From Pseudomonas helleri (lineage in GTDB: Bacteria; Pseudomonadota; Gammaproteobacteria; Pseudomonadales; Pseudomonadaceae), in assembly GCF_001043025.1 (NCBI RefSeq), contig NZ_JYLD01000001.1, positions 310,001 to 374,000 on the forward strand: a stretch of DNA of 64,000 bases. The letters are read 5' to 3'. The notes under the pieces were generated by a model. The model had not been told where the DNA came from, made no database searches, and worked only from the letters and a program-made list of their open reading frames with translations. Shown piece by piece: positions 48,932 through 59,640 of the stretch (position 1 is the first letter of the stretch; each line of letters begins with the position of its first letter). Position numbers and translations under genes: made by a program.

Positions 48932-50497
48932 ATGTACCGTCGATTAGCCCACCTACTCGGCAATATGAGCGTCAATCGTAAACTCAGCCTGGGTTTCGGC
49001 CTGGTGCTGGTTCTGACCGTGTTGATCGCCGCCGCCGGCTGGAATGGCCTGGCGTCGGTGATTGAACGGGGCGACAAACTGGCCAGCATCTCCAGGATCA
49101 TCGGACTGACCAAAGACCTGCGCATTGCGCGGCTCGATTATCAACTCACTCACCAGGCCGATGCCCAGCACCAGGTGGATGAGCGCTTGCGCGAGCTGGA
49201 CACTATTCTGGTTTCGTCGCGTAAACAGCTGACCATGCCTGAAGACCTGGCGCTGGTCGATCAGCAGATCAGTGCCGCCGCCGAGTACAAACGGGCCTTC
49301 GATGACCTGGCGCAAGGTAAAAATACCGATCAGGCGCTGGAGCGCATGCACCTGCAAGGCAATAACCTGATCGACCTGAGCCAAAAGCTCTCGGCACTGC
49401 AAACCGCCAAGCGTGACAGAGACAGCCAGCAGGCCAGAACGCTGCTGGTCAGTTGTGCCGTGCTGGCGCTGCTGATCGGGATCATTGCGGCCTGGATCAT
49501 TACCCGCCAAATCGTGGTACCGCTGCAACGCACGCTTAAGGCTGTTGAGTACATCGCCGCCGGTGACCTGTCCCATGACACTAAAACTGAGCGCCGCGAT
49601 GAGCTGGGGCAGTTGCAGAAGTCCATCCAGAACATGACCGAAGGCCTGCGTGAGCTGATTGGCGGAATTCGCGATGGCGTCACCCAGATTGCCAGCGCTG
49701 CGGAAGAGCTGTCCGCGGTCACTGAGCAAACTAGCGCCGGGGTTAACAGCCAGAAGGTCGAAACCGACCAGGTGGCCACCGCCATGAACGAAATGGCCGC
49801 GACGGTGCAAGAAGTAGCCCGTAATGCCGAAGAAGCCAGTGAAGCCGCCGGTGCTGCCGACAAGCAGGCCCACGAAGGCGACACGGTGGTTGCACAAGCC
49901 ATCGCGCAGATCGAGAAGCTCGCCGTAGAAGTTGCGCACTCCACCGAGGCCATGGATCACCTCAAGCGCGAAAGCGACAAGATTGGCAGCGTGCTGGACG
50001 TGATCAAGTCGGTGGCCCAGCAAACCAACCTGCTGGCCCTGAACGCGGCCATTGAGGCGGCACGGGCCGGTGAAGCCGGGCGCGGCTTTGCGGTGGTGGC
50101 CGACGAGGTGCGTAGCCTGGCGCAACGTACGCAGCAATCAACCGAGGAAATCGAAGAGCTGATTGCCGGCCTGCAAAGCAGCACACAGCAGGTCTCAAGT
50201 CGCCTGGACAGCAGCCGCACCCTCACCGACAGCAGCGTCGAACTGACCCGCAGTGCAGGCCAGTCGCTGGGCAACATCACCCGTACCGTGTCGGCCATTC
50301 AGGGCATGAACCAGCAAATTGCGGCTGCCGCCGAGCAGCAGAGTACCGTGGCGGAAGAGATCAACCGCAGCGTGCTGAATGTGCGTGATGTGTCAGATCA
50401 GACGGCCGCCGCCAGCGAAGAAACCGCCGCGTCGAGCATTGAGCTGGCGCGTTTGGGCACGCATCTGCAGACGTTGGTGGGGCGATTCAGGGTCTGA
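48932..50497 (+). CDS. Methyl-accepting chemotaxis protein, short periplasmic sensor
   Basis: A 521-residue transmembrane chemoreceptor. Helix TM1 is at about 20-36 and TM2 at about 169-191, enclosing a sensor of only ~130 residues that is mostly helical (four-helix-bundle size). A HAMP domain (about 192-245) and the methyl-accepting signalling domain follow, with the conserved hairpin tip [16 protein letters not shown]. At the same place P. aeruginosa has McpK, a 2-oxoglutarate receptor with a double-size sensor, so the ligand here may differ. The start at 48932 has AGGAGC upstream. Confidence 0.93.
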   Translation: MYRRLAHLLGNMSVNRKLSLGFGLVLVLTVLIAAAGWNGLASVIERGDKLASISRIIGLTKDLRIARLDYQLTHQADAQHQVDERLRELDTILVSSRKQLTMPEDLALVDQQISAAAEYKRAFDDLAQGKNTDQALERMHLQGNNLIDLSQKLSALQTAKRDRDSQQARTLLVSCAVLALLIGIIAAWIITRQIVVPLQRTLKAVEYIAAGDLSHDTKTERRDELGQLQKSIQNMTEGLRELIGGIRDGVTQIASAAEELSAVTEQTSAGVNSQKVETDQVATAMNEMAATVQEVARNAEEASEAAGAADKQAHEGDTVVAQAIAQIEKLAVEVAHSTEAMDHLKRESDKIGSVLDVIKSVAQQTNLLALNAAIEAARAGEAGRGFAVVADEVRSLAQRTQQSTEEIEELIAGLQSSTQQVSSRLDSSRTLTDSSVELTRSAGQSLGNITRTVSAIQGMNQQIAAAAEQQSTVAEEINRSVLNVRDVSDQTAAASEETAASSIELARLGTHLQTLVGRFRV

Positions 50498-50501
50498 ACC
50501 G

Positions 50502-50567
50502 GTAGGAGCGAGCTTGTCTCGCGATCTTTTGATTGTTTAAAAGATCGCGAGGCAAGCTCGCTCCTAC
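50502..50567. repeat. REP doublet, class A (copy 5)
   Basis: Inverted pair of gtaggagcgagcttgtctcgcgatc arms around tttgattgtttaaaa, between the convergent chemoreceptor and ABC ATPase genes, five bases after one stop and twelve before the other. Confidence 0.9.
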
Positions 50568-50578
50568 GGGGATTGGCG

Positions 50579-51313
50579 TTACAAGACTTGGCGCAAGAAC
50601 GCTTGGGCGCGCAGGTCTTTTGGCGAGTTGAAGAAGTCTTCCGGGGCGGAGTCTTCCAGCAGTTTGCCATGATCGAAGAACAGCACGCGGTTCGCTACTT
50701 CACGGGCAAAGCCCATTTCGTGGGTCACGCAGACCATGGTCATGCCTTCCAGGGCCAGGGTCTTCATCACGTCGAGCACTTCGCCGACCATCTCCGGGTC
50801 GAGTGCCGAGGTGGGTTCGTCAAACAACATAACCTTGGGTTCCATCGCCAGCGCACGGGCAATGGCCACACGCTGTTGCTGGCCGCCCGACAGGCGCGAC
50901 GGGAACTCGTTGGCCTTCTGCCCGATCCCGACTTTCTCCAGCAGCGCACGGGCCTTGGCTTCACGCTCGGCCTTGCCGCGCTTGCGCACGACTTTCTGCG
51001 CCAGGCAGAGGTTTTCGAGCACGGTCATGTGCGGGAACAGGTTGAAATGCTGGAACACCATGCCGACTTCGCGCCGGTAGGCGTTGACGTCGGTTTTCGG
51101 GTCGGCCAGGTCTACGCCATCAATGCTGACGGAGCCCGAGTCGAACTCTTCCAGGCCATTGAGGCAGCGCAGAAAGGTCGATTTGCCGGAGCCGGACGGG
51201 CCGATCACCACCAGCACTTCGCCCTTGTCGACCTTGGTGGTGACGTTGTCGACCGCGCGTACGATGTGCCCGCGGGTGTCGAAGACTTTTACCAGTTCGC
51301 GAACTTCAATCAC
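50579..51313 (-). CDS. Polar amino-acid ABC transporter ATPase
   Basis: A 244-residue ATPase of the GlnQ/GltL/HisP family. Walker [10 protein letters not shown], signature [15 protein letters not shown], Walker [13 protein letters not shown] and His-switch THEMGFA are all intact. I chose the GTG at 51313 ([11 protein letters not shown]) because GGAGG precedes it and the length fits the family; a TTG seven codons upstream is the alternative. It overlaps the permease gene by eight bases and supplies energy for amino-acid uptake. Confidence 0.95.
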   Translation of the reverse strand: MIEVRELVKVFDTRGHIVRAVDNVTTKVDKGEVLVVIGPSGSGKSTFLRCLNGLEEFDSGSVSIDGVDLADPKTDVNAYRREVGMVFQHFNLFPHMTVLENLCLAQKVVRKRGKAEREAKARALLEKVGIGQKANEFPSRLSGGQQQRVAIARALAMEPKVMLFDEPTSALDPEMVGEVLDVMKTLALEGMTMVCVTHEMGFAREVANRVLFFDHGKLLEDSAPEDFFNSPKDLRAQAFLRQVL

Positions 51314-52268
51314 TTTGCGCGAGCCTCCGCTCAAGCCGGCTGGCGAAGTGCGACAGCGGCAGGTTGATCAACAAGTACAGGCCCGCCACGCAGAACAGGA
51401 TTTCAAACGGCGAGAACGAGGTGGTGATGACTTCGCGACCACTTTTGAGCAGCTCGGTAATCGCAATCACCGACACCAGCGAGGTGTCTTTGACCAGGCT
51501 GATAAATTGCCCGGCCAACGGCGGCAACACCCGTTTGAACGCTTGCGGCAGGACCACGTAGCGCATCGACTGACTGGCGTTAAGGCCCAGCGAGCGTGCC
51601 GCTTCGTTTTGCCCACGGGCGATGGACTGGACGCCCGCGCGGATGATTTCGGCCACGTACGCGCCCGTGAACAGCGACAGCGCGGCAATGCCGGCAAATT
51701 CGCGGGACAGGTTCAGCACGGTGCCAATAAAGAAGTAGAAGATAAAAATCTGCACCAGCAACGGCGTACCGCGTACCAGCTCGACGTACAACGTCGACAG
51801 GTCGCGCAGGGTCGGGTTGTTTGACAGCCGGCACAGGCCCGTGGCCAGCCCGATCAGCAAACCCAGCACGCCAGACACCAGCGACAGCCAAACGGTGGTC
51901 CACAGGCCCAGCAGCAGCGGCCCGGCAGCCCAATGTCGGTTCACACCGATCACATCGCCTTCAGCGACATCGTCGCCTTCAGCCAGTTGCAGGCTGTTGT
52001 CAGCAACGGTCAGACGCTGTTCAGCGCCATCGTCGCCGCGCAGCACGACTTCGGCTTTGCCGCCGTTGTGTATCACTTCGATCACGGTGGAGGTTTCAGC
52101 GGCCCGCTGAGCTTCTTCGGCCTGATAGGCGAAGTACTGCGGGACTCGGTTCCAGCGCCACTCGTAGGACATCAGCGAGGTGGCGTAATACAGCGCCCCC
52201 GCCAGACCGATGAGGATTAGCACGGTCAAGACGTGCCAGGGCCACTGGGCTTTCTTTTGTTTGATCAC
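51306..52268 (-). CDS. Polar amino-acid ABC transporter permease
   Basis: A 320-residue membrane protein. A first helix at about 12-30 is followed by a periplasmic stretch of about 85 residues and then five helices containing the EAA motif [20 protein letters not shown]. It is longer than usual GltK/GlnP permeases because of this N-terminal extra part, which has a small beta-like domain. It pairs with the ATPase and binding protein. Start codon GTG at 52268. Confidence 0.93.
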   Translation of the reverse strand: MIKQKKAQWPWHVLTVLILIGLAGALYYATSLMSYEWRWNRVPQYFAYQAEEAQRAAETSTVIEVIHNGGKAEVVLRGDDGAEQRLTVADNSLQLAEGDDVAEGDVIGVNRHWAAGPLLLGLWTTVWLSLVSGVLGLLIGLATGLCRLSNNPTLRDLSTLYVELVRGTPLLVQIFIFYFFIGTVLNLSREFAGIAALSLFTGAYVAEIIRAGVQSIARGQNEAARSLGLNASQSMRYVVLPQAFKRVLPPLAGQFISLVKDTSLVSVIAITELLKSGREVITTSFSPFEILFCVAGLYLLINLPLSHFASRLERRLAQSD

Positions 52269-52308
52269 TTTCAGGTTCCACGTTTTGTGTCGCTAGGGAG
52301 GCCGCCAT

Positions 52309-52354
52309 CGCGAGCAAGCCCGCGCCTACAGGTGGTGTGCAGGCGCGAGCAAGT
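52309..52354. repeat. Partial class B REP with hairpin
   Basis: One arm cgcgagcaagcccgcgcctaca followed by a rearranged inverse tgtgcaggcgcgagcaag. It lies in the 106-base gap between the binding-protein and permease genes and may attenuate the operon, letting the binding protein be made in excess. Confidence 0.65.
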
Positions 52355-52374
52355 TGACGAATGGTTTAACAGCC

Positions 52375-53175
52375 TTATTCCATGTCTTTGAGCCAAGCGG
52401 TGTCTTTGAACCACTTGTCATGGATGCGATCGTAGGTGCCGTCTTCGTGGATCTGGTGCAGGAAGTTATTGATGTAGTTGATGCTGTCGTAGTCGCCTTT
52501 CTTCAGACCAAACGCCAACGGCTCGTAGGTGAACGGCTTGTCGAGGAACTCCAGCTTGCCGTTGCCGAACTTGTTGACCGCTACAACGTTGTAAGGCGCG
52601 TCGTAGATAAACGCGTCAGCCTTGCCGTTAACCACGTCCAGCACCGCTTCTGGCTCGTTGTCGTAACCGTGGTACTGGGCTTTGGACATCAGCTTGCGCG
52701 CGACGATTTCACCCGTGGTGCCGATTTTGGAGGTCAGGCGGTACTGTGGATCGTTGAGGTCTTTGTAGGACTTGACCTTGTCTGCCAGTTCCTTGCGGAT
52801 CAGCAAGGTTTGGCCCACAACAATGAAGGGTTCGCTGAAGTTCAGGCGCAGGTTGCGCTCTTGGGTCAGGGTCATGCCGCTGCCGATCATGTCGAACTTG
52901 TTGGTCATGAGGGCCGGGATGATACCGTCGTAGGCCGTGGACACCAGTTCCAGCTTGACGCCCATGGACTTGGCCATGGCTTTGAGCAGGTCAACTTCAA
53001 AACCAATGATCTGACCGCGCTTGTTGGTCATTTCAAACGGCATGTACGTTGGGTCCATACCGACTTTCAGCGTGCCGCGCTTGACCGCGTCGTCAATGGC
53101 GCCTGCATGGGCTGCGCTGACTGCCAGTAATGCAGTGGCGCCGCACAGCAGTTTCGTCAGAAACTTCTTCATCAT
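52375..53175 (-). CDS. Amino-acid ABC transporter periplasmic binding protein
   Basis: A 266-residue family 3 solute-binding protein. The signal peptide ends AVSAAHAGA. The family hallmarks TLKVGMDPTYMPFE, GFEVDLLKAMAKSMG and DMIGSGMTLTQERN are present and bind polar amino acids in relatives. The ligand is not decided by sequence. The start at 53175 has a strong GGGGAGG. It is the first gene of the operon. Confidence 0.95.
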   Translation of the reverse strand: MMKKFLTKLLCGATALLAVSAAHAGAIDDAVKRGTLKVGMDPTYMPFEMTNKRGQIIGFEVDLLKAMAKSMGVKLELVSTAYDGIIPALMTNKFDMIGSGMTLTQERNLRLNFSEPFIVVGQTLLIRKELADKVKSYKDLNDPQYRLTSKIGTTGEIVARKLMSKAQYHGYDNEPEAVLDVVNGKADAFIYDAPYNVVAVNKFGNGKLEFLDKPFTYEPLAFGLKKGDYDSINYINNFLHQIHEDGTYDRIHDKWFKDTAWLKDME

Positions 53176-53346
53176 CAACCTCCCCTCAACCGACTCAATA
53201 AAGGTGTTGGCCTGCGGCGGGTTTGCTTGATAAAGCCAACAAAGCCGGGCACTCACCCATTCGGGGACGGATGCTAACTCACAGAAGGTTTTGAGACGAG
53301 TTTTGCGCGTTAAAAGCACGACAGGCGGGGCGTAAAAACCAACCCC

Positions 53347-53436
53347 GTAGTCGCTGCCGAAGGCTGCGATGAGATGTGTGGGGGTTCAAGGGAACGGGTT
53401 GCTCCGCAACCCTTCGCAGCCAAAGGCTGGGACTAC
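53347..53436. repeat. REP-like inverted repeat of a third type
   Basis: Arms gtagtcgctgccgaaggctgcga and, inverted, tcgcagccaaaggctgggactac, about 45 bases apart. The core differs from class A and B REPs and resembles another dispersed Pseudomonas palindrome. Confidence 0.65.
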
Positions 53437-53474
53437 AAAAGCACAAACCCCACTTTCGTGGGGTTTGTGCTTTG
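53437..53474 (-). terminator. Rho-independent terminator of opgH
   Basis: Perfect arms aaagcacaaacccca and tggggtttgtgcttt with a short loop, three bases after the opgH stop and followed by T residues on the minus strand. Confidence 0.93.
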
Positions 53475-53476
53475 GA

Positions 53477-56029
53477 TCACGCCGCTGGCTGCAACGCCAG
53501 CAACGGTGCGTGGTTATCGGCGGCCACCGAATCACGCCAGGCTTTGAGCCAGTCCTCGTGACCGTCAGTCCACACCAACGCGTGCAGGCGGGCCAACGCC
53601 ACCGGGTCGCTCAACAACGCCATACGCTCGTTGTTGTTCAAACCGTTCGGGCCGACCTTGATCGCATGACGCACGCGCTCGGCGCGCAGCCATTCGATCG
53701 GCTCGGCTTCACGGTGACGCGAGGTCGCCAAGGCGCACGCCAGGGCATTTTGCTGCGGGTCCACCACGGCCCGTACAAAGCCATCGTGAAGCGCGTGGTA
53801 GCGGTTCTCGTGGGTGTACTCCTCGGTCGCCGACAACTCACGCGGCGGCGCGTATTCCTCAGGGATCAGGAACAGCTTTTCGTCACGCGACTTGAGGCCC
53901 GGCTTAACCCGGCTGGAAAGCACCGACACCGGAATCGACAGCATCAGCGAGCCGACAATCGGCACCAGCCACCACAGGAAGCTCGGGTTCAGCCACAACA
54001 CCACGCAGGCCCACGCAGCACCCAATAGGGTTTGCGGGCCATGACGGCGTACCGCTTCGCTCCACGGCGTGGAATCGTCGTCACGTTGTGGCGAGTTCCA
54101 GGTCGCGGCCCAGCCCAGGAAGGCAGCCAGAACGAAACGGGTGTGGAAGATCATGCGCACCGGCGCCAGCAGCATCGAAAAAAGCATTTCGAGCAGCATC
54201 GACACGGTGACCTTGAACTTGCCGCCAAACTCTTTGGCGCCCTTGGCCCAGATCAGGATGATGCTCAGCAGTTTAGGCAGGAACAGCAACACGATGGTGG
54301 TCGAGAACAGCGCGACTGCCTTTTCCGGGTGCCATTGTGGCCACAACGGATACAGCTGGCGAGGCTCCATGAAGTACTGCGGTTCCATCAACGTGTTGAC
54401 CGCCAGCAAGGCCGTCGACAGCAGCAGGAAGAAGAACCACAACGGCGCCGACAAGTAAGACATCACGCCGGTCAGGAACACCGCACGGTGCACCGGGTGC
54501 ATGCCTTTAACCAGGAACAGGCGGAAGTTCATCAAGTTACCGTGGCACCAGCGGCGGTCACGCTTGAGTTCGTCCAGCAAGTTAGGCGGCAGTTCTTCGT
54601 AGCTGCCCGGCAAGTCATAAGCGATCCACACGCCCCAACCGGCACGGCGCATCAGCGCGGCTTCAACGAAGTCGTGGGACAGAATCGCCCCCGCAAACGC
54701 GCCCTTGCCCGGCAACGGCGCCAGGGCGCAGTGCTCGATAAACGGCTTCATGCGGATGATCGCGTTGTGGCCCCAGTAGTGGGATTCACCCAACTGCCAG
54801 AAGTGCAAACCGGCGGTGAACAGCGGGCCGTATACGCGCGTTGCAAACTGCTGCATACGTGCATACAGGGTGTCCATGCCCGACGCCCGTGGCGCGGTCT
54901 GGATAATGCCTGCGTCGGGTGTGGCTTCCATCAAGCGCACCAGGCTGGTCAGGCATTCGCCGCTCATGACGCTGTCGGCGTCGAGCACCACCATGTACTT
55001 GTAATCACCGCCCCAACGACGGCAGAAGTCGTCGAGGTTGCCGCTTTTACGCTTCACACGACGGCGACGACGGCGATAGAAAATCCGCCCGAAGCCCTCT
55101 GTCTCGCGGCACACATCCAGCCAGGCCTGTTGTTCTGCGACACAAATATCGGGGTCGTTACTGTCGCTCAGGACAAAGAAGTCAAAGCGGTCCAGATCAC
55201 CTGTGGCAGCCACCGATTCAAACGTTGCCCGCAAGCCCGCAAACACACGGGTGACGTCTTCGTTACAAATCGGCATCACCAGCGCTGTACGCGCTTGCTC
55301 AGGGATCGGCTCATCGCCAGCGCTGGCGCCGGAAATACGGTACTTGTCATGCCCTGTCAGCAGTTCAAGGAAGCCCATCAGGGCGGTCCAGAAGCCCGCA
55401 GACACCCAGCAAAACAAAATCCCGAAGAGGATCAGGATGCTGGTCTGCAAGGCGTACGGCAGCACTTGTTGTGCGGTTTGCAGCAACGGCTGGTGGAGCA
55501 CCTCTTCCAAGTCAACAAATGACCAGCCCTGGTACGGCATGATGCCTTTCATGTACCAGCCCGCAACGATGGTCTGACCCAGCATCAGCACCAGCAGGAT
55601 GTAACGGCGGATCGAACCCACCGTACGCCAGCGAGCCTTGGGCAGCACATTTTCGTCTTTTTTCGGCAACGCAGGGTTGCTGCGCCCGGTCAGGCGGCGC
55701 CAGCCACGCACCAGAATATTGGTGCGCCATGGCTCCGGGACCACCTTGGTACGACGAATCGGCGGCGTAGCCTTGAGCATCACCCGGCCACTGGCATCGA
55801 GGGCGAGCATTTCTGCGTCCTCAAGCTCTTGGGCCGTGCTCAGGTTCAGACGCGAAGCCACCGAAGCCTGGGCGGCCTCGGCAGTGTCGATGTCCGGGCG
55901 CGCCGACAGGCGTTCATGCAACTCGGCGAACGAGGTGCAGCTCGCCAGTTCGGCGCGCTGCTCATCGTTCAGTGGCAGATGGGCCAGATACTCGCCAAGC
56001 GAGACTGGCTGAGAGTGAGCATTACTCAT
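53477..56029 (-). CDS. opgH: Glucans biosynthesis glucosyltransferase H
   Basis: An 850-residue inner-membrane GT2 glucosyltransferase that makes the beta-1,2 glucan backbone of osmoregulated periplasmic glucans. The cytoplasmic catalytic domain (about 240-520) has the [12 protein letters not shown] metal-binding motif, and RDRRWCHGN corresponds to the R/Q-x-x-R-W motif. Eight or so membrane helices surround it. Its start overlaps the opgG stop by eight bases, so OpgG and OpgH are made together. A strong terminator follows. Confidence 0.97.
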   Translation of the reverse strand: MSNAHSQPVSLGEYLAHLPLNDEQRAELASCTSFAELHERLSARPDIDTAEAAQASVASRLNLSTAQELEDAEMLALDASGRVMLKATPPIRRTKVVPEPWRTNILVRGWRRLTGRSNPALPKKDENVLPKARWRTVGSIRRYILLVLMLGQTIVAGWYMKGIMPYQGWSFVDLEEVLHQPLLQTAQQVLPYALQTSILILFGILFCWVSAGFWTALMGFLELLTGHDKYRISGASAGDEPIPEQARTALVMPICNEDVTRVFAGLRATFESVAATGDLDRFDFFVLSDSNDPDICVAEQQAWLDVCRETEGFGRIFYRRRRRRVKRKSGNLDDFCRRWGGDYKYMVVLDADSVMSGECLTSLVRLMEATPDAGIIQTAPRASGMDTLYARMQQFATRVYGPLFTAGLHFWQLGESHYWGHNAIIRMKPFIEHCALAPLPGKGAFAGAILSHDFVEAALMRRAGWGVWIAYDLPGSYEELPPNLLDELKRDRRWCHGNLMNFRLFLVKGMHPVHRAVFLTGVMSYLSAPLWFFFLLLSTALLAVNTLMEPQYFMEPRQLYPLWPQWHPEKAVALFSTTIVLLFLPKLLSIILIWAKGAKEFGGKFKVTVSMLLEMLFSMLLAPVRMIFHTRFVLAAFLGWAATWNSPQRDDDSTPWSEAVRRHGPQTLLGAAWACVVLWLNPSFLWWLVPIVGSLMLSIPVSVLSSRVKPGLKSRDEKLFLIPEEYAPPRELSATEEYTHENRYHALHDGFVRAVVDPQQNALACALATSRHREAEPIEWLRAERVRHAIKVGPNGLNNNERMALLSDPVALARLHALVWTDGHEDWLKAWRDSVAADNHAPLLALQPAA

Positions 56030-57767
56030 CGGCTGGCAACTGATAGCTCCAGGTCTCGGTCAGTACTTTTTCAGTCTTCACCGGCTCTGGGGTGGCAGGG
56101 GCAGCTTCGGCGGCAGGCGCCGGGGTGCCCTTGGCATCCTTGGCGTCCTTGGCTTTTGCTTCTTTTGGCTCTTTCTTCTCGTGCACCTTGGCCGCCACTT
56201 TCTCAGCCTTGGCCACGGTTGCCGGAGCTTGCTCAACGTCCTGGACCAGTGCCGCACGCAGTTCCGTGGACTTGCTCGGGTCTTTGACTTTCAAGCGCAG
56301 GGTCAAGCGCCAGCCTTTGGTTTCCGGGTTGTAACGCAGGTTGTTTTCAACCAGATCAGCGTTGTCACCCACACTCACCTGGCTGCGCACAGGCGCATCG
56401 GCAGGCAGTTTGGCCAGCGCCGGGCCTTCGAAGTCCACCAGGTAAGCCACGCTGCCGTCAGGCTGACGGATCAGGTTGGATTGCTTGACGTCACCGGTCG
56501 AACGCATGGTTTGTTTAACCCAGGCGCTGTCAGCCGGGTGCAGTGCTGCTTCGTCCAGGGTCCAGTGCAGGCGGTAAGCGTAGTCAAACGGCTTGCCTGG
56601 CTCTGGCAGAGTGCCCGGGCTCCAGAACGCAACGATGTTGTCGTTGGTTTCGTCAGCCGTCGGGATTTCTACCAGGTCAACCGACCCCTTGCCCCAGTCA
56701 CCTTGTGGCTCGATCCAGGCGCTTGGACGCTTGTCGTAGCGGTCATCGAGGTCTTCGAACTGGCTGAAGTCACGGCCACGTTGCAGCAAACCAAAGCCGC
56801 GCGGGTTCTCAACGGCGAAGTTGCTCACCGACAGGTGTTTCGGGTTGTTCAGCGGACGCCAGATCCACTCACCGTTGCCGGCATGGATCGCCAGGCCCGA
56901 CGAGTCGTGCAGCTCGTGGCGGTAGTTGAGGACTTTGGACGGCTGGTTCGCACCAAACAGGTACATGCTGGTCAGCGGAGCGATGCCCAGCTTGCCCACT
57001 TTGTCACGCAGGTACATTTGCGCCTTCACGTCCACCACTGTGTCTACGCCAGGGCGCAGGATGAAGCGGTAGGCACCGGTCGCCCGTGGCGAATCCAGCA
57101 AGGCGAAGATCACCAGGTGTTTGTCGTTGGGTTTTGGGCGTTCAACCCAGAACTCGGTAAAGCGCGGGAACTCTTCGCCCGATGGCAGCGCGGTATCAAT
57201 CGCCATGCCACGTGCCGACAAGCCGTAAGTCTGACCTTTGCCGATCACGCGGAAGTAGCTCGCGCCCAGCATGGTCATGATTTCGTCTTGTTTGTCGGCC
57301 TTGTTGATCGGGTACAACACGCGGAAACCGGCCCAGCCGAGGTTCTCGGTGGCTTTAGGGTCGAATTTGACGTCGCCGAAATCAAAACGGCTCGGGTCGT
57401 ACTTGATCTCTTCAACCTTGTCGGCGGTCACTTCGTTGATTTTCACCGGCGTGTCGAAATGCATGCCCTGGTGATAGAAGGACAGCTTGAACGGGGTCTT
57501 GTCGCCCGCCCACTGGGATTTCTCGCGCTTGAACTGAATCTTTTGATAGTCCGCGAATTTCATGTCACGGAATTCGTTTGGCAGATTGCTGCGCGGCGCT
57601 TGGTATTTCTGTTCGGCCAGGGCTTTAGCCTGAACCGCTACGTCATCCAGACTGAAGGCCCACAGTTGACCCGCACCGAGCAAGCAAAAGAGCGCAGAGC
57701 CCGTCACCAGTGCGTTGCGTAACCGCTTGGCAGACCTTTTTGGTGCATTTAATGGACTAACAATCAC
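56022..57767 (-). CDS. opgG: Periplasmic glucans biosynthesis protein G
   Basis: A 581-residue periplasmic protein. The signal peptide ends GAGQLWA. The MdoG beta-sandwich domains include [12 protein letters not shown] and [17 protein letters not shown]. Near the C-terminus an unusual Lys/Ala/Pro-rich stretch of about 55 residues ([11 protein letters not shown] and similar) interrupts the last domain before the conserved [13 protein letters not shown] chose the GTG at 57767 (VIVSPLNAP) with GCGAGG upstream. It acts with OpgH in making glucans. Confidence 0.95.
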   Translation of the reverse strand: MIVSPLNAPKRSAKRLRNALVTGSALFCLLGAGQLWAFSLDDVAVQAKALAEQKYQAPRSNLPNEFRDMKFADYQKIQFKREKSQWAGDKTPFKLSFYHQGMHFDTPVKINEVTADKVEEIKYDPSRFDFGDVKFDPKATENLGWAGFRVLYPINKADKQDEIMTMLGASYFRVIGKGQTYGLSARGMAIDTALPSGEEFPRFTEFWVERPKPNDKHLVIFALLDSPRATGAYRFILRPGVDTVVDVKAQMYLRDKVGKLGIAPLTSMYLFGANQPSKVLNYRHELHDSSGLAIHAGNGEWIWRPLNNPKHLSVSNFAVENPRGFGLLQRGRDFSQFEDLDDRYDKRPSAWIEPQGDWGKGSVDLVEIPTADETNDNIVAFWSPGTLPEPGKPFDYAYRLHWTLDEAALHPADSAWVKQTMRSTGDVKQSNLIRQPDGSVAYLVDFEGPALAKLPADAPVRSQVSVGDNADLVENNLRYNPETKGWRLTLRLKVKDPSKSTELRAALVQDVEQAPATVAKAEKVAAKVHEKKEPKEAKAKDAKDAKGTPAPAAEAAPATPEPVKTEKVLTETWSYQLPADE

Positions 57768-57998
57768 GAGCAACCTCGCCGAAAACAGATGATGAAACCA
57801 ACGGCCAGCGATCTAAATGCCGGGTTGGCGAGCACTGTTCCGACCGTCAAAGGGAAGAATGATTCCCCTGACGTGTCGGATTAGTCTCTATGGTAGTCGG
57901 GGATTATCTAGTAGCCCGCGTTACAACGCATCTATTGTCGCCAAGTATTTCTAACTAAAACTTAATGTTTTCTGACGAAAACACAGATTTTCAAGGTT

Positions 57999-58436
57999 TT
58001 AGATCTGTAACAGAAATGTCACAGGGCCATCATTGACCAAATGCACCTGCATATCGGCGCCAAAACGGCCTGATTCAACCGTCGGATGCTGGTGTTTGGC
58101 TTCGGCCACGACGTGCTCAAACATCGCCTTGGCCATTGCCGGAGGGGCCGCGGTGGAGAAGCTGGGGCGCAAGCCGCTTTTGGTGTCGGCGGCCAGGGTA
58201 AATTGCGACACCAGCAGCAAGCCGCCGCCGATATCCTTCAGCGACAGGTTCATTTTGCCCTCGACATCGCTGAACACCCGGTAATTGAGCAGCTTGTGCA
58301 GCATTTTGGCCGCATGGGCCTCGGTGTCCTCGGGTTCGACGGCCAACAGCACCAGCAAACCCTGATCAATCGAACCGACAATCTCCCCGCCCACCTCTAC
58401 CCGCGCGCCTTTGACGCGTTGCAGCAGACCCTTCAT
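57999..58436 (-). CDS. dtd: D-aminoacyl-tRNA deacylase
   Basis: A 145-residue proofreading enzyme that removes D-amino acids from tRNA. The conserved [13 protein letters not shown] motif and the cross-subunit Gly-Pro motif near [11 protein letters not shown] are present. Normal length. Its start overlaps the pip stop by four bases. A 231-base AT-rich gap separates it from opgG. Confidence 0.97.
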   Translation of the reverse strand: MKGLLQRVKGARVEVGGEIVGSIDQGLLVLLAVEPEDTEAHAAKMLHKLLNYRVFSDVEGKMNLSLKDIGGGLLLVSQFTLAADTKSGLRPSFSTAAPPAMAKAMFEHVVAEAKHQHPTVESGRFGADMQVHLVNDGPVTFLLQI

Positions 58437-59404
58437 GCTTCGTCCGGCTGCAAGTTGAGCAGGCTGCGAGCCATTTGCTCGGCAGCCCGCACCAAGGCAT
58501 CGGTAATACCGGGCTCAGACGCTGCGTGGCCGGCTTCGCGGATCACTTGCAGCTCGCTGCCCGGCCAGTTCTGGTGAAGCTCCCAGGCGTTGTCCAGCGG
58601 GCAAATCACGTCGTAGCGGCCATGCACGATCACGCCCGGCAAATGGGCGATTTTGTGCATGTCGCGGATCAGTTGATCCGGCTCAAGGAACGCGCTGTTG
58701 GTGAAGTAGTGGCATTCGATGCGGGCAATCGACAGCGCCCGGTGCGGGTCGCAGAAGCGCTCAACCACTTGCGGGTTGGGGCGCAGCGTCGCGGTGCGGC
58801 CCTCCCAGGTCGACCAGGCCTTGGCCGCGTGCATTTGCGCGATCTGGTCATTGCCTGTCAGGCGCTTGTGGAAGGCGCCGAGCAAGTCGCCGCGTTCCTC
58901 CGGCGGAATCGGCGCGATGTAGTCCTGCCAGTAATCCGGGAACAGACGGCTGGCACCGGCCTGGTAGAACCATTCAATTTCTTGCGGGCGGGCCAAAAAG
59001 ATACCGCGCAGGATCAGGCCATGAACCCGATCCGGATGGCTTTGCGCGTAGGCCAGCGACAGGGTCGAGCCCCAGGAGCCGCCAAACAGCACCCACTTGT
59101 CGATGCCCAGAAACAGACGAATCCGCTCCATGTCAGCGACCAGATCCCACGTGGTGTTGTTGTCCAGGCTGGCATGCGGAGTCGAACGCCCGCAGCCGCG
59201 CTGATCGAAGGTAATGATGCGGTACACGCCCGGATCGAAATAACAGCGGCTGTTGGCGTCACATCCCGACCCCGGCCCGCCGTGCACAAAGACCACCGGC
59301 AGGCCGTCGGGCGTACCGCTTTCGTCGACATACAAGACATGCGGCCCATCAACAGCAAGATCGTGCCGGGCGTAGGGTTTGATCTGCGGGAACAAGGTCT
59401 GCAT
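58433..59404 (-). CDS. pip: Proline iminopeptidase
   Basis: A 323-residue alpha/beta-hydrolase of peptidase family S33 that removes N-terminal proline. HGGPGSGCD forms the oxyanion hole region, the nucleophile elbow is GGSWGSTLS (Ser at about 112), and the C-terminal GRYDVICPL and [11 protein letters not shown] supply the Asp and His. Cytoplasmic. The order pip-dtd-opgGH is as in P. aeruginosa. Confidence 0.96.
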   Translation of the reverse strand: MQTLFPQIKPYARHDLAVDGPHVLYVDESGTPDGLPVVFVHGGPGSGCDANSRCYFDPGVYRIITFDQRGCGRSTPHASLDNNTTWDLVADMERIRLFLGIDKWVLFGGSWGSTLSLAYAQSHPDRVHGLILRGIFLARPQEIEWFYQAGASRLFPDYWQDYIAPIPPEERGDLLGAFHKRLTGNDQIAQMHAAKAWSTWEGRTATLRPNPQVVERFCDPHRALSIARIECHYFTNSAFLEPDQLIRDMHKIAHLPGVIVHGRYDVICPLDNAWELHQNWPGSELQVIREAGHAASEPGITDALVRAAEQMARSLLNLQPDEA

Positions 59405-59537
59405 TACACACTCCGCGGGAGGGTTGAGGTCATCCCTGGTGGGGACATCAAAAAATAGTGCCGTTTGGCATCATAAACCCGATTGGCGGAATGAGCATGG
59501 GGTTATAAAAATCCTGTTGAAGACCCCACAGAATCCT

Positions 59538-59622
59538 GTGGGAGCGGGCTTGCTCGCGAAAGGATCAACGCGGCCTGCCTGCCGGACCGCGTTGCCTGGA
59601 TCGCGAGCAAGCCCGCTCCCAC
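59538..59622. repeat. REP doublet, class B (copy 2)
   Basis: Arms gtgggagcgggcttgctcgcga and the inverse tcgcgagcaagcccgctcccac around about 40 bases that themselves contain an inverted aacgcggcctg/ggaccgcgtt pair. It lies 18 bases after the hutG stop. Confidence 0.9.
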
Positions 59623-59640
59623 CTCACAGGTTTCAGACCA

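Larger units (their letters stand above)
53176..53476. other. Intergenic region between opgH and amino-acid ABC operon
   Basis: 301 bases with no coding frame. It holds the opgH terminator, a REP-like inverted pair (53347-53436) and the promoter region of the binding-protein operon nearest 53176. Confidence 0.7.

Noticed and set aside
53347..53436. Possible small RNA gene in the opgH/ABC gap
   Set aside because: The structure is better explained by a REP-like palindrome and a terminator; no promoter is evident.
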